Assembly (NCBI GenBank): GCA_046330435.1
Contig: JAXLST010000009.1
Span: 62,001 to 126,000 of the forward strand
Direction of reading: 5' to 3'
Origin: Ga0077560 sp046330435
Lineage (GTDB): Bacteria > Actinomycetota > Thermoleophilia > Miltoncostaeales > Miltoncostaeaceae
Length of the DNA: 64,000 bases
The notes beneath the pieces were generated by a model, which saw only the letters and a program-made list of their open reading frames with translations, was not told the DNA's origin and did no database searches. Each line of letters begins with the position of its first letter. Positions within the stretch are counted from its first letter, which is position 1. Below, one piece after another: positions 48,937 through 57,602 of this stretch. Both the position numbers and the translations under genes were made by a program.

Positions 48937-50387
48937 CAGACCACCAGCCCCCCGTCGCAGGCCGTATGACGGTACGCCTCCCAGGCGGCCGCCATCCTCC
49001 GGATCCCCTCGCGCAGCTCCCCCGGCTCGCCCAGCAGGGAGATGCGCAGCCGGTCCTCGTGCCCGCCGGCGGCGGACATCGCCGATCCCGGCAGCACCAG
49101 CACCCCGGCGCGCTGGGCGGCCTGTGCGTAGGCCCGCGCGTCGCCCCAGGGCATCCGGACCCACAGCGTGGCGCCGCCCTGCGGGGGCGTGTACTCCCAG
49201 TCGGGCAGCAGCTCGGCCATCGCGGCGTCCGCCGCGTCCGCCGCCGCCCGCACGATCCCGCGGCGGGCCTCGGCGGCCTCGTCGAAGCGGTCCATCAGGT
49301 GCAGCGCCATGACCTGCCCCGGCACGGACCCGCCCAGGTCGGCGAGCAGGCGGGCGCGCGCGAGGCGCTCGGCGAGCGACCGGGGCGCCCGCACCCAGCC
49401 GATGCGGAACCCGCCCCACATCGTCTTGCTGAGCGACCCGATGGTGAGGATCGGCGCCTCGGGGTCGTGGTGGGCGAGGCCCTGCGGGGGGCGGCGGCCG
49501 CGGATCCAGATCTGCCGGAGCACCTGGTCGTCCACCACGGGGATGCCGGTGCGGCGCGACAGCTCGGCGATCCGCGCGGCCCGCTCCGGGCTCAGCAGCA
49601 CGCCGGTGGGGTTGTGGAAGCTCGGCACCACGTAGATGAGCGCCGGCCGGTGCCGCACGGCCTGGGTCTCCAGGAGGTCCGGCAGGATCCCGTCGCCGTC
49701 CATCGGCACCGGGATGGGGCGCGCGCCGCGCGAGCGCAGGATGTCCAGCGCGCCCGGGTACGTGGGGTCCTCGATGAGCGCGGCGGCGTCGGGCCGCACC
49801 AGCAGCGAGGCGATGAGGGCGATGGCCTGCTGCCCTCCGTTGGTCACGACGATCTGGCCGGGCTCGGTGGGCAGGCCCTCGTCGGTGTACCGCTGGGCGA
49901 TCGCCGCGCGCAGGGCGGGCAGGCCGCCCGGCAGGTAGCCCAGGCCGGTCATGCCGTCCGCGAGCTCCGCGCCGGTCCAGGACCGCACCGCCTCCAGCAC
50001 CACGGGGTTCGCCGGGGGGCACGCGGCGGTGAGGTCCACCATCGCCCCGTCGCCCTCGTCGAACATGGAGCCGAACAGCTCGGAGGTGATCCTGGCGCTC
50101 GACCCCGCCCGCGGGGCGGAGGATGCCTTCGGGATCCAGGTGCCGCGGCCCTGCCGGCTCGCCAGGCGCCCCGTGCGCTTCAGCGACCGGTAGGCGGTGA
50201 CGACGGTGGTGCGGCTCACGCCGAGCTCGGCGGCCAGCTCGCGCTCGGTGGGCAGGAGGGCCTCGCCGGGCAGCTCGCCGCGCTCGATCACGCGGGTGAG
50301 GCCGTTGGTGAGGCGCTCGTGGAGCGGTCCATTGCCGTCGGACCAGCGCCCCAGGAGCGAGCCCATTCGTCGCGCGGAGATCCTCAT
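48936..50387 (-). CDS. MocR-type regulator (GntR winged helix plus aminotransferase-like domain)
   Basis: 483 residues. N-terminal GntR winged helix (LHERLTNGLTRVIERGELPG, ALLPTERELAAELGVSRTTV, YRSLKRTGRLASRQGRGTW), then a fold-type I PLP domain: VTNGGQQAIALIASLLV, EDPTYPGALDIL, VVPSFHNPTGVLLS, GSLSKTMWGGFRIGWV (PLP lysine in SLSK) and a C-terminal LRISLLGEP. MocR proteins sense PLP or an amine and control neighbouring genes. ATG 50387 lies inside ATTGGATCCAAT. Coupled to the hydrolase gene downstream. Confidence 0.93.
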   Translation of the reverse strand: MRISARRMGSLLGRWSDGNGPLHERLTNGLTRVIERGELPGEALLPTERELAAELGVSRTTVVTAYRSLKRTGRLASRQGRGTWIPKASSAPRAGSSARITSELFGSMFDEGDGAMVDLTAACPPANPVVLEAVRSWTGAELADGMTGLGYLPGGLPALRAAIAQRYTDEGLPTEPGQIVVTNGGQQAIALIASLLVRPDAAALIEDPTYPGALDILRSRGARPIPVPMDGDGILPDLLETQAVRHRPALIYVVPSFHNPTGVLLSPERAARIAELSRRTGIPVVDDQVLRQIWIRGRRPPQGLAHHDPEAPILTIGSLSKTMWGGFRIGWVRAPRSLAERLARARLLADLGGSVPGQVMALHLMDRFDEAAEARRGIVRAAADAADAAMAELLPDWEYTPPQGGATLWVRMPWGDARAYAQAAQRAGVLVLPGSAMSAAGGHEDRLRISLLGEPGELREGIRRMAAAWEAYRHTACDGGLVV

Positions 50388-50445
50388 TGGATCCAATCGT
50401 CGCAGATAGGCCCTTTCCAGCCAAGGCCCAATGGATTGGTATTCA
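50386..50445. promoter_or_regulatory. Cluster of ATTGG/CCAAT palindromes between MocR and the small genes
   Basis: ATTGGATCCAAT (50386-50397) covers the MocR start codon. CCAATGGATTGG (50428-50439) runs into TTGGTATTCAGACCAA (inverted TTGGT/ACCAA). Repeated CCAAT/TTGG elements are what MocR proteins bind as pairs. The site lies 40-90 bases before the 53-residue gene, so it may control both directions. Confidence 0.6.
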
Positions 50446-50478
50446 GACCAAGAAGTCCTTTGGGAAAGGAGACGCACG

Positions 50479-50640
50479 ATGCTGGGAATCGATTGCCCGC
50501 ACTGCGGGCCCACGCTGGTCTGGGAGTCCCGCCTGCGCGGGATCGAGCACACCCCGGCCGGGATCCTCGTGCGCTTCCGCTGCTTCTGCGGCCACGAGGG
50601 CACGCTGCTGACCGGGCGCCCCCGGCGCGCCCACGCGTAG
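50479..50640 (+). CDS. Small zinc-ribbon-like protein, 53 residues
   Basis: From ATG 50479 with GGAAAGGAGA at 50463-50472. Reads MLGIDCPHCGPTLVWESRLR, then a middle IEHTPAGILVRFRCFCGHEG. CPHC and CFCG form a four-cysteine zinc ribbon. No family recognised. Divergent from the MocR gene and followed 18 bases later by a 24-residue ORF with a strong ribosome binding site. May be a small regulatory or RNA-polymerase-associated ribbon; unknown. Confidence 0.65.
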   Translation: MLGIDCPHCGPTLVWESRLRGIEHTPAGILVRFRCFCGHEGTLLTGRPRRAHA

Positions 50641-50658
50641 GAGAGGGGAGGGAACCAC

Positions 50659-50733
50659 ATGCACACGCACCCCGAGCTGCTGCGGATGATCGTCCGCCAG
50701 CGCGCGTCGGCCGCCCGCCGCGGCCGCGGGTAG
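50659..50733 (+). CDS. Mini-protein of 24 residues
   Basis: ATG 50659 to TAG 50731-50733, preceded by a purine-rich GAGAGGGGAGGGAA ribosome binding site. Sequence is MHTHPELLRMIVRQRASAAR then RGRG: a short amphipathic helix with a basic end. The start pattern M-x-x-H-P-E-L-L and the Arg-rich tail recall tiny actinobacterial ORFs. Alone it would be doubtful; the ribosome binding site and the tight spacing after the zinc-ribbon gene argue for translation. Confidence 0.5.
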   Translation: MHTHPELLRMIVRQRASAARRGRG

Positions 50734-50796
50734 ACCGGACGCCGGCCGGCCCGTCCGCGGGCCGGCCGCCCGGCGGCTGCGCGATGATCCGGGCCG

Positions 50797-51729
50797 ATGC
50801 CCGACGCCCGCGCAGCCCTGGCCCGCATCCTGGGCCATCCCGTGCCCGTGGCGCTCCCGTCCGACGGGGCCGGCTGGGTCGCGGGATCGCTGGGCGCCGA
50901 GTCGCCGCCCCGGGCCCGGGTGGCCTGGGCGGACCCGGACGCCGGCACCATCCGGGCACGGGTCGCATGCCCGGCGGGGGTCCCCAGCCGGTGGCGGCCG
51001 GTCGTGGCCGCGGAGGTGACGCTCGAGGACGGCGGCTCAGCGGTCGACCGGGTGCTGGTGGCCCGCACGCACGCCGGGATCACCGCGCTGGCGCCGGTGA
51101 TGGCCCTGGAGGACCCGGAGCCCGCCGTCCCGGTGGGTGACGGGGGGCTCACCCTGCTGCGGATCCCGCGCGGGGTCGCGCTCATCGGCATCGACGCCCT
51201 CGGCCCCGCCGACGAGGCGGTGGGCCGCCTCGACCGCGTCGGCATCGCCGACCTGCACACCTCCGGCGGCGCGGTGAGCGGGCGGCTCGGCGCCGGCCAC
51301 GGCATGGGCGCCGGAATCGGTGACGGGCACTGGGCCGCGGGCGTCGAGGAGGCCGAGTTCGAGGCCGGGTACCGGCTGATGCTGCCCGCGTGGGTGCCGG
51401 AGGGCTTCGCGCAGGGCGACCCGCGCATCGAGCCCGAGGCGTCCTACCCGGCCGCGCCGCCCGCCGTGATCCTGGCGTGGGAGGGCGAGGAGCACCGGCG
51501 CGTGCTGCTGCGGCAGGCCCCCGCGCCGCTCGCGAGCCCCGACCCCGGCGGCCCGGGCACCACCCCCGCCGACGTGAACGGGCACCCGGCGGTGCTGCGC
51601 GGCCGCGGGCGGTTCATGACCCTGGTGTGGGAGACCCCCGAGCGGGCCTTCGGCGTCCAGATCCGTGAGATGGACGATGCCGCCGAGGTCGCCCTGCGCG
51701 TCGCGCGCTCGATCCCCGGGGCATCCTGA
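50797..51729 (+). CDS. Protein of unknown function (DUF4367-like C-terminus)
   Basis: 310 residues, no signal peptide or membrane segment. The C-terminal third reads AGYRLMLPAWVPEGF, RRVLLRQAPAPL, VNGHPAVLRGRGRFMTLVWE and FGVQIREMDDAAEVALRVAR, the cadence of DUF4367-type domains that in other proteins follow anti-sigma modules. The N-terminal 170 residues are unassigned. Stop overlaps the ATG of the next gene (TGATG). Confidence 0.6.
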   Translation: MPDARAALARILGHPVPVALPSDGAGWVAGSLGAESPPRARVAWADPDAGTIRARVACPAGVPSRWRPVVAAEVTLEDGGSAVDRVLVARTHAGITALAPVMALEDPEPAVPVGDGGLTLLRIPRGVALIGIDALGPADEAVGRLDRVGIADLHTSGGAVSGRLGAGHGMGAGIGDGHWAAGVEEAEFEAGYRLMLPAWVPEGFAQGDPRIEPEASYPAAPPAVILAWEGEEHRRVLLRQAPAPLASPDPGGPGTTPADVNGHPAVLRGRGRFMTLVWETPERAFGVQIREMDDAAEVALRVARSIPGAS

Positions 51730-52438
51730 TGCCGGTGCTGGTGGTCGACGGGCGCAGCATCCCCTACCGCCTGGTGCGGTCCCCCCGCGCGCGCCGCATC
51801 ACGATCCGGGTGACGCCCGAGGGGGTGTCGGTGACCGCGCCCCGCCGCGTGAGCGCGGCCGGGGTGGAGCGGGCGCTGGCCGCCGACCGGGCCTGGCTGG
51901 CCGGGGCGCTGGAGCGGGCGGCCGCGCTCGTCCCCCCGCCGCCGGCCGACGGCGCCGAGCTGCCGTACCTGGACGGCGTCCTGCGGGTGGCCGTCGGCGG
52001 AACCCGGCCGCCGCGCCGCGAGGGCGACGTGCTGTGGCTGCCGCAGGACGCGGACCCCGCGGCGTCCGCGGAGCGCTGGTACCGGGCGCAGGCCCGGCGG
52101 CACCTGGGCGCCCTGGTGGACGAGTGGGCCGCGCGCATGGACGTGGCGCCCTCGGGGCTCGCGGTGCGCGGGCAGCGCAGCCGGTGGGGCAGCGCGTCCG
52201 CCCGCGGGGTCATCGCGCTCAACTGGCGCCTCATGCTCGCGCCGTCGCGGGTGGGGGAGTACGTGGTGGTGCACGAGCTCGCGCACCTGGTGCACATGGA
52301 CCACTCCCCCCGCTTCTGGGCGCTGGTGTCGGCCCACTGGCCCGACCACCGCGCCGACCGCGCCTGGCTCCGCGCCAACGGCGCCGCGGTCCTCGCGCAG
52401 CTCCGGGGTCCGGTCCCCGGTTCGGTAGTCTCGGCCGG

Positions 52439-52442
<4 letters not shown>
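51729..52442 (+). CDS. YgjP/DUF45-type zinc metallopeptidase-like protein
   Basis: 237 residues. N-terminal VRSPRARRITIRVTPEGVSV, then QRSRWGSASARGVIALNWRL (RWGSC-like motif) and the zinc site HELAHLVHMDHSPRFW (HExxH plus third His). This is the YgjP/WLM/SprT-like family. ATG 51729 overlaps the previous stop; its own end overlaps the aroA start by four bases. Confidence 0.9.
52426..52431 (+). promoter_or_regulatory. -10 element TAGTCT of aroA
   Basis: Seven bases before the aroA ATG 52439, inside the end of the metallopeptidase gene. Suggests a separate leaderless aroA transcript. Confidence 0.5.
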
Positions 52443-53733
<1,291 letters not shown>

Positions 53734-53737
<4 letters not shown>

Positions 53738-54395
53738 TCGTCGCGATCGACGGGCCCGCCGGCGCGGGCAAGTCCACGGTCGCCCGCGCGGTGGCGGAGC
53801 ACCTGGGCGCCGGCTACCTGGACACCGGGGCCATCTACCGCGCCGTGACCTGGGCCGTGCTGCGCGACGGCGCCGACCCCCGGGACCCGGCGGCCTGCGA
53901 GGCCGTCGCCGCCGGCAACCCGGTGGGGCTGGAGCACACCCCCGACGGGCTGCGCGTGCGGGTGGGCGACCTGGACGTGACCGAGGAGATCCGCGCGCCG
54001 CGCGTCACCCGGGTCCGTGTCGGAGGTCTCCGCGCACGCCGGCGTGCGCGCCGCCGTCACCGAGGCGTCGCGGCGCATCATGGCCGCGGGGGACTGGGTC
54101 TCCGACGGCCGCGACGTCGGCATGATCATCGCGCCGCTCGCCGAGGTGAAGGTGTTCCTCACCGCCGCCCCGCGGGAGCGGGCGCCGCCGGCAGGCGGAC
54201 CTCGCCGCCCGCGGCGTGGAACCTCGCTCGACGAGGTCCTGGAGGACCTCGTCCGCCGCGACCACCTGGACACCACCCGCGCCGAGGGCCGCTGCGCCGG
54301 GCCGACGGCGCCGTCCTGATCGACAGTTCCGACATGACCGCCGTCGAGGTGGTGGAGGCGATCGCCTCCCTCGCCGGCGCCGCCCGGGAGGCTAA
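53734..54395 (+). pseudogene. cmk: Cytidylate kinase, interrupted by several frameshifts
   Basis: Starts well: IVAIDGPAGAGKSTVARAVA, YLDTGAIYRAVTWAVL, HTPDGLRV, LDVTEEIRAPRVTR. Near 54012 the frame shifts to give SEVSAHAGVRAAVTEASRRI and WVSDGRDVGMIIAP (the CMP-binding region), then near 54184 again (RRRQADLAARGVE), 54222 (SLDEVLEDLVRRDHLDTTRA), and 54292 (LRRADGAVLIDSSDM). A TAA (54393-54395) five bases before plsC becomes the stop with one more shift. All parts of a 220-residue kinase are present in order with good codon use. Either clustered sequence errors or a freshly decayed gene; cmk is usually essential, so error is more likely. Confidence 0.8.
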
Positions 54396-54400
54396 CGCCG

Positions 54401-55045
54401 ATGAGCACCGACGCCGCGGAGGACCGCGCGTACATCAACCCGGTGACGTATGGGATCTCCTACGTCATCTGCAGGCCGCTGTTCCGCCTGCTGTTCCGCC
54501 TCAGCCGCGGCGGCGGCGAGCACGTGCCGCGCACCGGGCCGGTCCTGTTCGTGAGCAACCACATCTCGGGCAGCGACCCGCCGCTGCTGGGCGCCGGCGC
54601 GCTGCCGCGGCGCCTGCACTTCATGGCGAAGAAGGAGCTGTTCTCCAACCCCATCGGCGGGCGCCTCATCCGCAGCGCCGGCGCGTTCCCGGTGGACCGC
54701 GGCGGCGCGGACCGCAACGCGATCCGCATGGCGAAGGACGTGCTGACCCGCGGCGACGCCCTGCTGATGTTCCCCGAGGGGACGCGGTCGGAGGACGGCC
54801 GCCTGGGCCCCGCGTGGCCGGGCGCCGGCTCGCTCGCGCTCGACCCCGCCGTGAAGGTCATCCCCATGGCCATCTGGGGGTCGCAGCGCCGCTTCGGCCC
54901 GGTGCGCATCGAGGTGGGCCCGGCGCTGGACCTGAGCGACCTCACCGAGGGCTCCCGCGCCGAGCGCGCCCGCCAGGCCTCCGAGCGGATGATGGACGCC
55001 ATCGCCGAGCTGCTGGTGAAGGCCGGCGGGCCGGGGCGGGCATGA
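54401..55045 (+). CDS. plsC: 1-acyl-sn-glycerol-3-phosphate acyltransferase
   Basis: 214 residues. Membrane-associated start (YVICRPLFRLLFRL), NHISGSDPP (the HxxxxD motif), FMAKKELFSNP, FPVDRGGADR, MFPEGTRSEDGRLGP and VIPMAIWG. Makes phosphatidate or a related lipid in the membrane; this group also includes glycerol-3-phosphate-type members. ATG 54401, stop overlaps der as ATGA. Confidence 0.93.
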   Translation: MSTDAAEDRAYINPVTYGISYVICRPLFRLLFRLSRGGGEHVPRTGPVLFVSNHISGSDPPLLGAGALPRRLHFMAKKELFSNPIGGRLIRSAGAFPVDRGGADRNAIRMAKDVLTRGDALLMFPEGTRSEDGRLGPAWPGAGSLALDPAVKVIPMAIWGSQRRFGPVRIEVGPALDLSDLTEGSRAERARQASERMMDAIAELLVKAGGPGRA

Positions 55046-56445
55046 GCGACGCCCCCCAGGAGAAGGGCCGCAAGCAGCCCGCGCGGCGGGTCCCGGGCAA
55101 GCGCCCGCACGGCCCGTCGGCGCCGTCGCTGGGCCAGGGCCTGCCCGTCGTGGCGATCGTCGGCTACCCCAACGTGGGCAAGTCCACCCTCTTCAACCGC
55201 ATCACCGGGCGCCGCGACGCGGTGATCGACCCGGTCCCCGGGGTCACGCGCGACCGGCGCATGGGCCAGGCCGAGTGGGGCGGGCGGGACTTCCAGCTGG
55301 TCGACACCGGCGGCATCGACGAGGCGGACCCCACGCCCATCGGGCGGCAGGTCGCCTCCCAGGCGCTGCGGGCGCTGGAGGACGCCGACCTGGTGCTGTT
55401 CGTCGTGGACGTGACCACGGCCCCCACCGCGGGGGACCTGGAGGTCGCCGACCGCCTGCGCACCGCGCGGGTGCCGGTGCTGGTGGTGGCCAACAAGTGC
55501 GAGCGGCGGGAGCTGGAGCTGCAGGCCCAGGGCCTGTGGTCGCTCGGCCTCGGCGACGTGCACGCGGTCTCCGCGCAGCACGGCCTGGGCGTGGGGGACA
55601 TGCTCGACGGCCTGGTGAACGCCCTGCCGGACGAGGGCCGCGCGGCGCGCGACCCCGGCGACACGGTCCCCGCGCTGTGCATCATGGGACGCCCGAACGT
55701 CGGCAAGAGCTCCATCCTCAACGCCATCCTCGGCGAGGAGCGCGTGGTCGTGCACGACCGCCCCGGGACCACCCGGGACCCGGTCGACACCATGCTGGAG
55801 TTCGACGGGCGGCAGGTGCTGCTCACCGACACCGCCGGCCTGCGCAAGCGCGGCCGCATGCGCGAGGACGTGGAGCACTACAGCCAGATCCGCGCCATCC
55901 AGGCGGCGGAGCGCAGCGACGTGGCGCTGGTGGTGTGCGACGCCACCGAGGGGCTCACCGACGCGGACCTGCGCGCCGTGGACTCCGCGGCCCGCGCCAA
56001 GTGCGCCACGCTGCTGGTCATGAACAAGTGGGACCTCGCCCAGCCCGACCTGGACGACATCACCGGCGAGCTGCGCGCCAAGTCGCGCCAGCGCCCGCCG
56101 GTGGAGGTGTGCTCCGCGGTGAGCAACGAGGGCCTGCACCGCATCATCCCCGCGGCCCTTCGGCTCTACGAGCGCCGCCGCGCCCGCATCGGCACGCGGG
56201 AGCTCAACGAGGCGATCCGCGAGCTGTCAGAGGAGCGTCCCGGCCCGCGCCGCGGCAAGCGCCGCCTGTCGCTGCGGTACCTGGTGCAGGTCGACGAGTC
56301 GCCGCCCACGTTCCGCCTGGACGTGAACGACCGCACGCTGATGACCCGCGACTACGGGTTCTGGCTCGAGAACCGCCTGCGGCGCAGGTTCGAGCTGGAG
56401 GGCATCCCGCTCATCCTGCAGGTCCGGGACCGCGGGGGCGGGTGA
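55042..56445 (+). CDS. der: Ribosome assembly GTPase Der (EngA)
   Basis: 467 residues, two tandem GTPase domains and a KH-like C-terminus. First: GYPNVGKSTLFNRITG, DTGGIDEADPTP, VANKCE. Second: GRPNVGKSSILNAILGE, RPGTTRDPVD, DTAGLRKRGR, MNKWDL. C-terminal RYLVQVDESPPTFRLDVND, LENRLRRRFELEGIPLIL. Helps 50S subunit maturation. A 30-residue basic N-terminal extension precedes domain 1. gpsA follows with a GTGA overlap. Confidence 0.97.
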   Translation: MSDAPQEKGRKQPARRVPGKRPHGPSAPSLGQGLPVVAIVGYPNVGKSTLFNRITGRRDAVIDPVPGVTRDRRMGQAEWGGRDFQLVDTGGIDEADPTPIGRQVASQALRALEDADLVLFVVDVTTAPTAGDLEVADRLRTARVPVLVVANKCERRELELQAQGLWSLGLGDVHAVSAQHGLGVGDMLDGLVNALPDEGRAARDPGDTVPALCIMGRPNVGKSSILNAILGEERVVVHDRPGTTRDPVDTMLEFDGRQVLLTDTAGLRKRGRMREDVEHYSQIRAIQAAERSDVALVVCDATEGLTDADLRAVDSAARAKCATLLVMNKWDLAQPDLDDITGELRAKSRQRPPVEVCSAVSNEGLHRIIPAALRLYERRRARIGTRELNEAIRELSEERPGPRRGKRRLSLRYLVQVDESPPTFRLDVNDRTLMTRDYGFWLENRLRRRFELEGIPLILQVRDRGGG

Positions 56446-57446
56446 GCGAGCCGGCCGAGCGGGTCGCCGTCCTGGGCGGCGGCTCGTGGGGCACCGCGTT
56501 CGCGGTCCTCGCGGCGCGCCGCGGCGCGGACGTCACCCTGGTGTGCCACGGGGAGGCCCAGGCCGCTCGCGTGGCCCGCGACCGCGTGAACCCCGCGTAC
56601 CTGCCCGGGGTCCGGCTGCCCGAGGGCGTCGCGGTCACCTGGATGGGCGACCCGGACGCCGTGGCCGGCGCCGCGCTGGTGGTGGCCGCCGTGCCGAGCC
56701 GTTCGGTGGCGGAGGTCGCGGCCGGCCTGCGCGGCCGCCTGGCCCCGGGCGCGGGCGTGCTGTCGCTCACCAAGGGCCTGGACCCGGGCAGCGGCCGGCG
56801 GCTCTCGGAGGTGTGGGCGCAGGCGCTGGGCCCGGGCGTGCCGTTCGCGCTGCTGTCGGGGCCGAACCACGCCGAGGAGGTCGCCGAGGGGCAGCCCACC
56901 GCCGCGGTGGTCGCCGGCGACCCGGCGCTCGCCCGCTCGGTGCAGGCCCTGCTCAACGGCTCCACGTTCCGCGTGTACGTCAACGACGACCTGGTGGGCG
57001 TGGAGCTGTGCGCCGCCGCCAAGAACGTGGTGGCGATCGCCGCCGGGATGTCCGACGGCCTGGGCTTCGGCGACAACGCCAAGGCCGCGCTCATCACCCG
57101 GGGGCTCGCGGAGATGAGCCGGCTGGGGCGGGCGTTCGGCGCCCGCGGGGCCACGTTCCGCGGGCTGGCGGGGATGGGCGACCTGGTTGCCACCTGCACC
57201 AGCCACCACAGCCGCAACCGCCGCGCCGGCGAGCTCATCGCCACCGGCATGCCCGCCGGGGACGTCGAGGGGCGCCTGGGCCAGGTGGCCGAGGGCCTGT
57301 GGACCGTGCGCCGCCTGCTGGAGCTGGCGGAGCGCGCGGGGGTGGAGCTGCCCATCAGCGCCGAGGTCGCGGCGGCGGTCGACGGCAAGCCCGTCGAGGA
57401 GTGCATGCGGGACCTCATGGCCCGCGCGCCCGCCGTGGAGGAGTGA
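56442..57446 (+). CDS. gpsA: NAD(P)H-dependent glycerol-3-phosphate dehydrogenase
   Basis: 334 residues from GTG 56442. VAVLGGGSWGTAFAVLAA (NAD loop), VVAAVPSRSVAEV, SLTKGLDP, LLSGPNHAEEVAEG, CAAAKNVVAIAAGMSDGLGFGDNAKAALITRGLAEM (catalytic lysine in AAAKN), GMGDLVATCTSHHSRNR and VAEGLWTV. Makes sn-glycerol-3-phosphate for the neighbouring PlsC. Confidence 0.97.
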   Translation: MSEPAERVAVLGGGSWGTAFAVLAARRGADVTLVCHGEAQAARVARDRVNPAYLPGVRLPEGVAVTWMGDPDAVAGAALVVAAVPSRSVAEVAAGLRGRLAPGAGVLSLTKGLDPGSGRRLSEVWAQALGPGVPFALLSGPNHAEEVAEGQPTAAVVAGDPALARSVQALLNGSTFRVYVNDDLVGVELCAAAKNVVAIAAGMSDGLGFGDNAKAALITRGLAEMSRLGRAFGARGATFRGLAGMGDLVATCTSHHSRNRRAGELIATGMPAGDVEGRLGQVAEGLWTVRRLLELAERAGVELPISAEVAAAVDGKPVEECMRDLMARAPAVEE

Positions 57447-57553
57447 CCGGATTCAGGCGGGGAGGGGTGCGGGCCGATAGGACCGCAGGACCCCGTGGCC
57501 AACACTGAACCAAGCCTTTACCGCCTCGCGTGGGGCGGCCGGAGGGGGGTTGC

Positions 57554-57570
57554 TACGGTCGAACGGTCGA
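57554..57570 (+). promoter_or_regulatory. -10-like TACGGT within a tandem 8-base repeat
   Basis: ACGGTCGA occurs twice head to tail (57555-57562, 57563-57570), and TACGGT (57554-57559) can serve as -10 for the lipoprotein gene, with a leader of about 37 bases and GGAGG near 57592. The rest of the gap 57447-57602 shows nothing else. Confidence 0.4.
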
Positions 57571-57602
57571 TTACGCGAACCACCTCTGGAGGTCTCCGGC
57601 AC

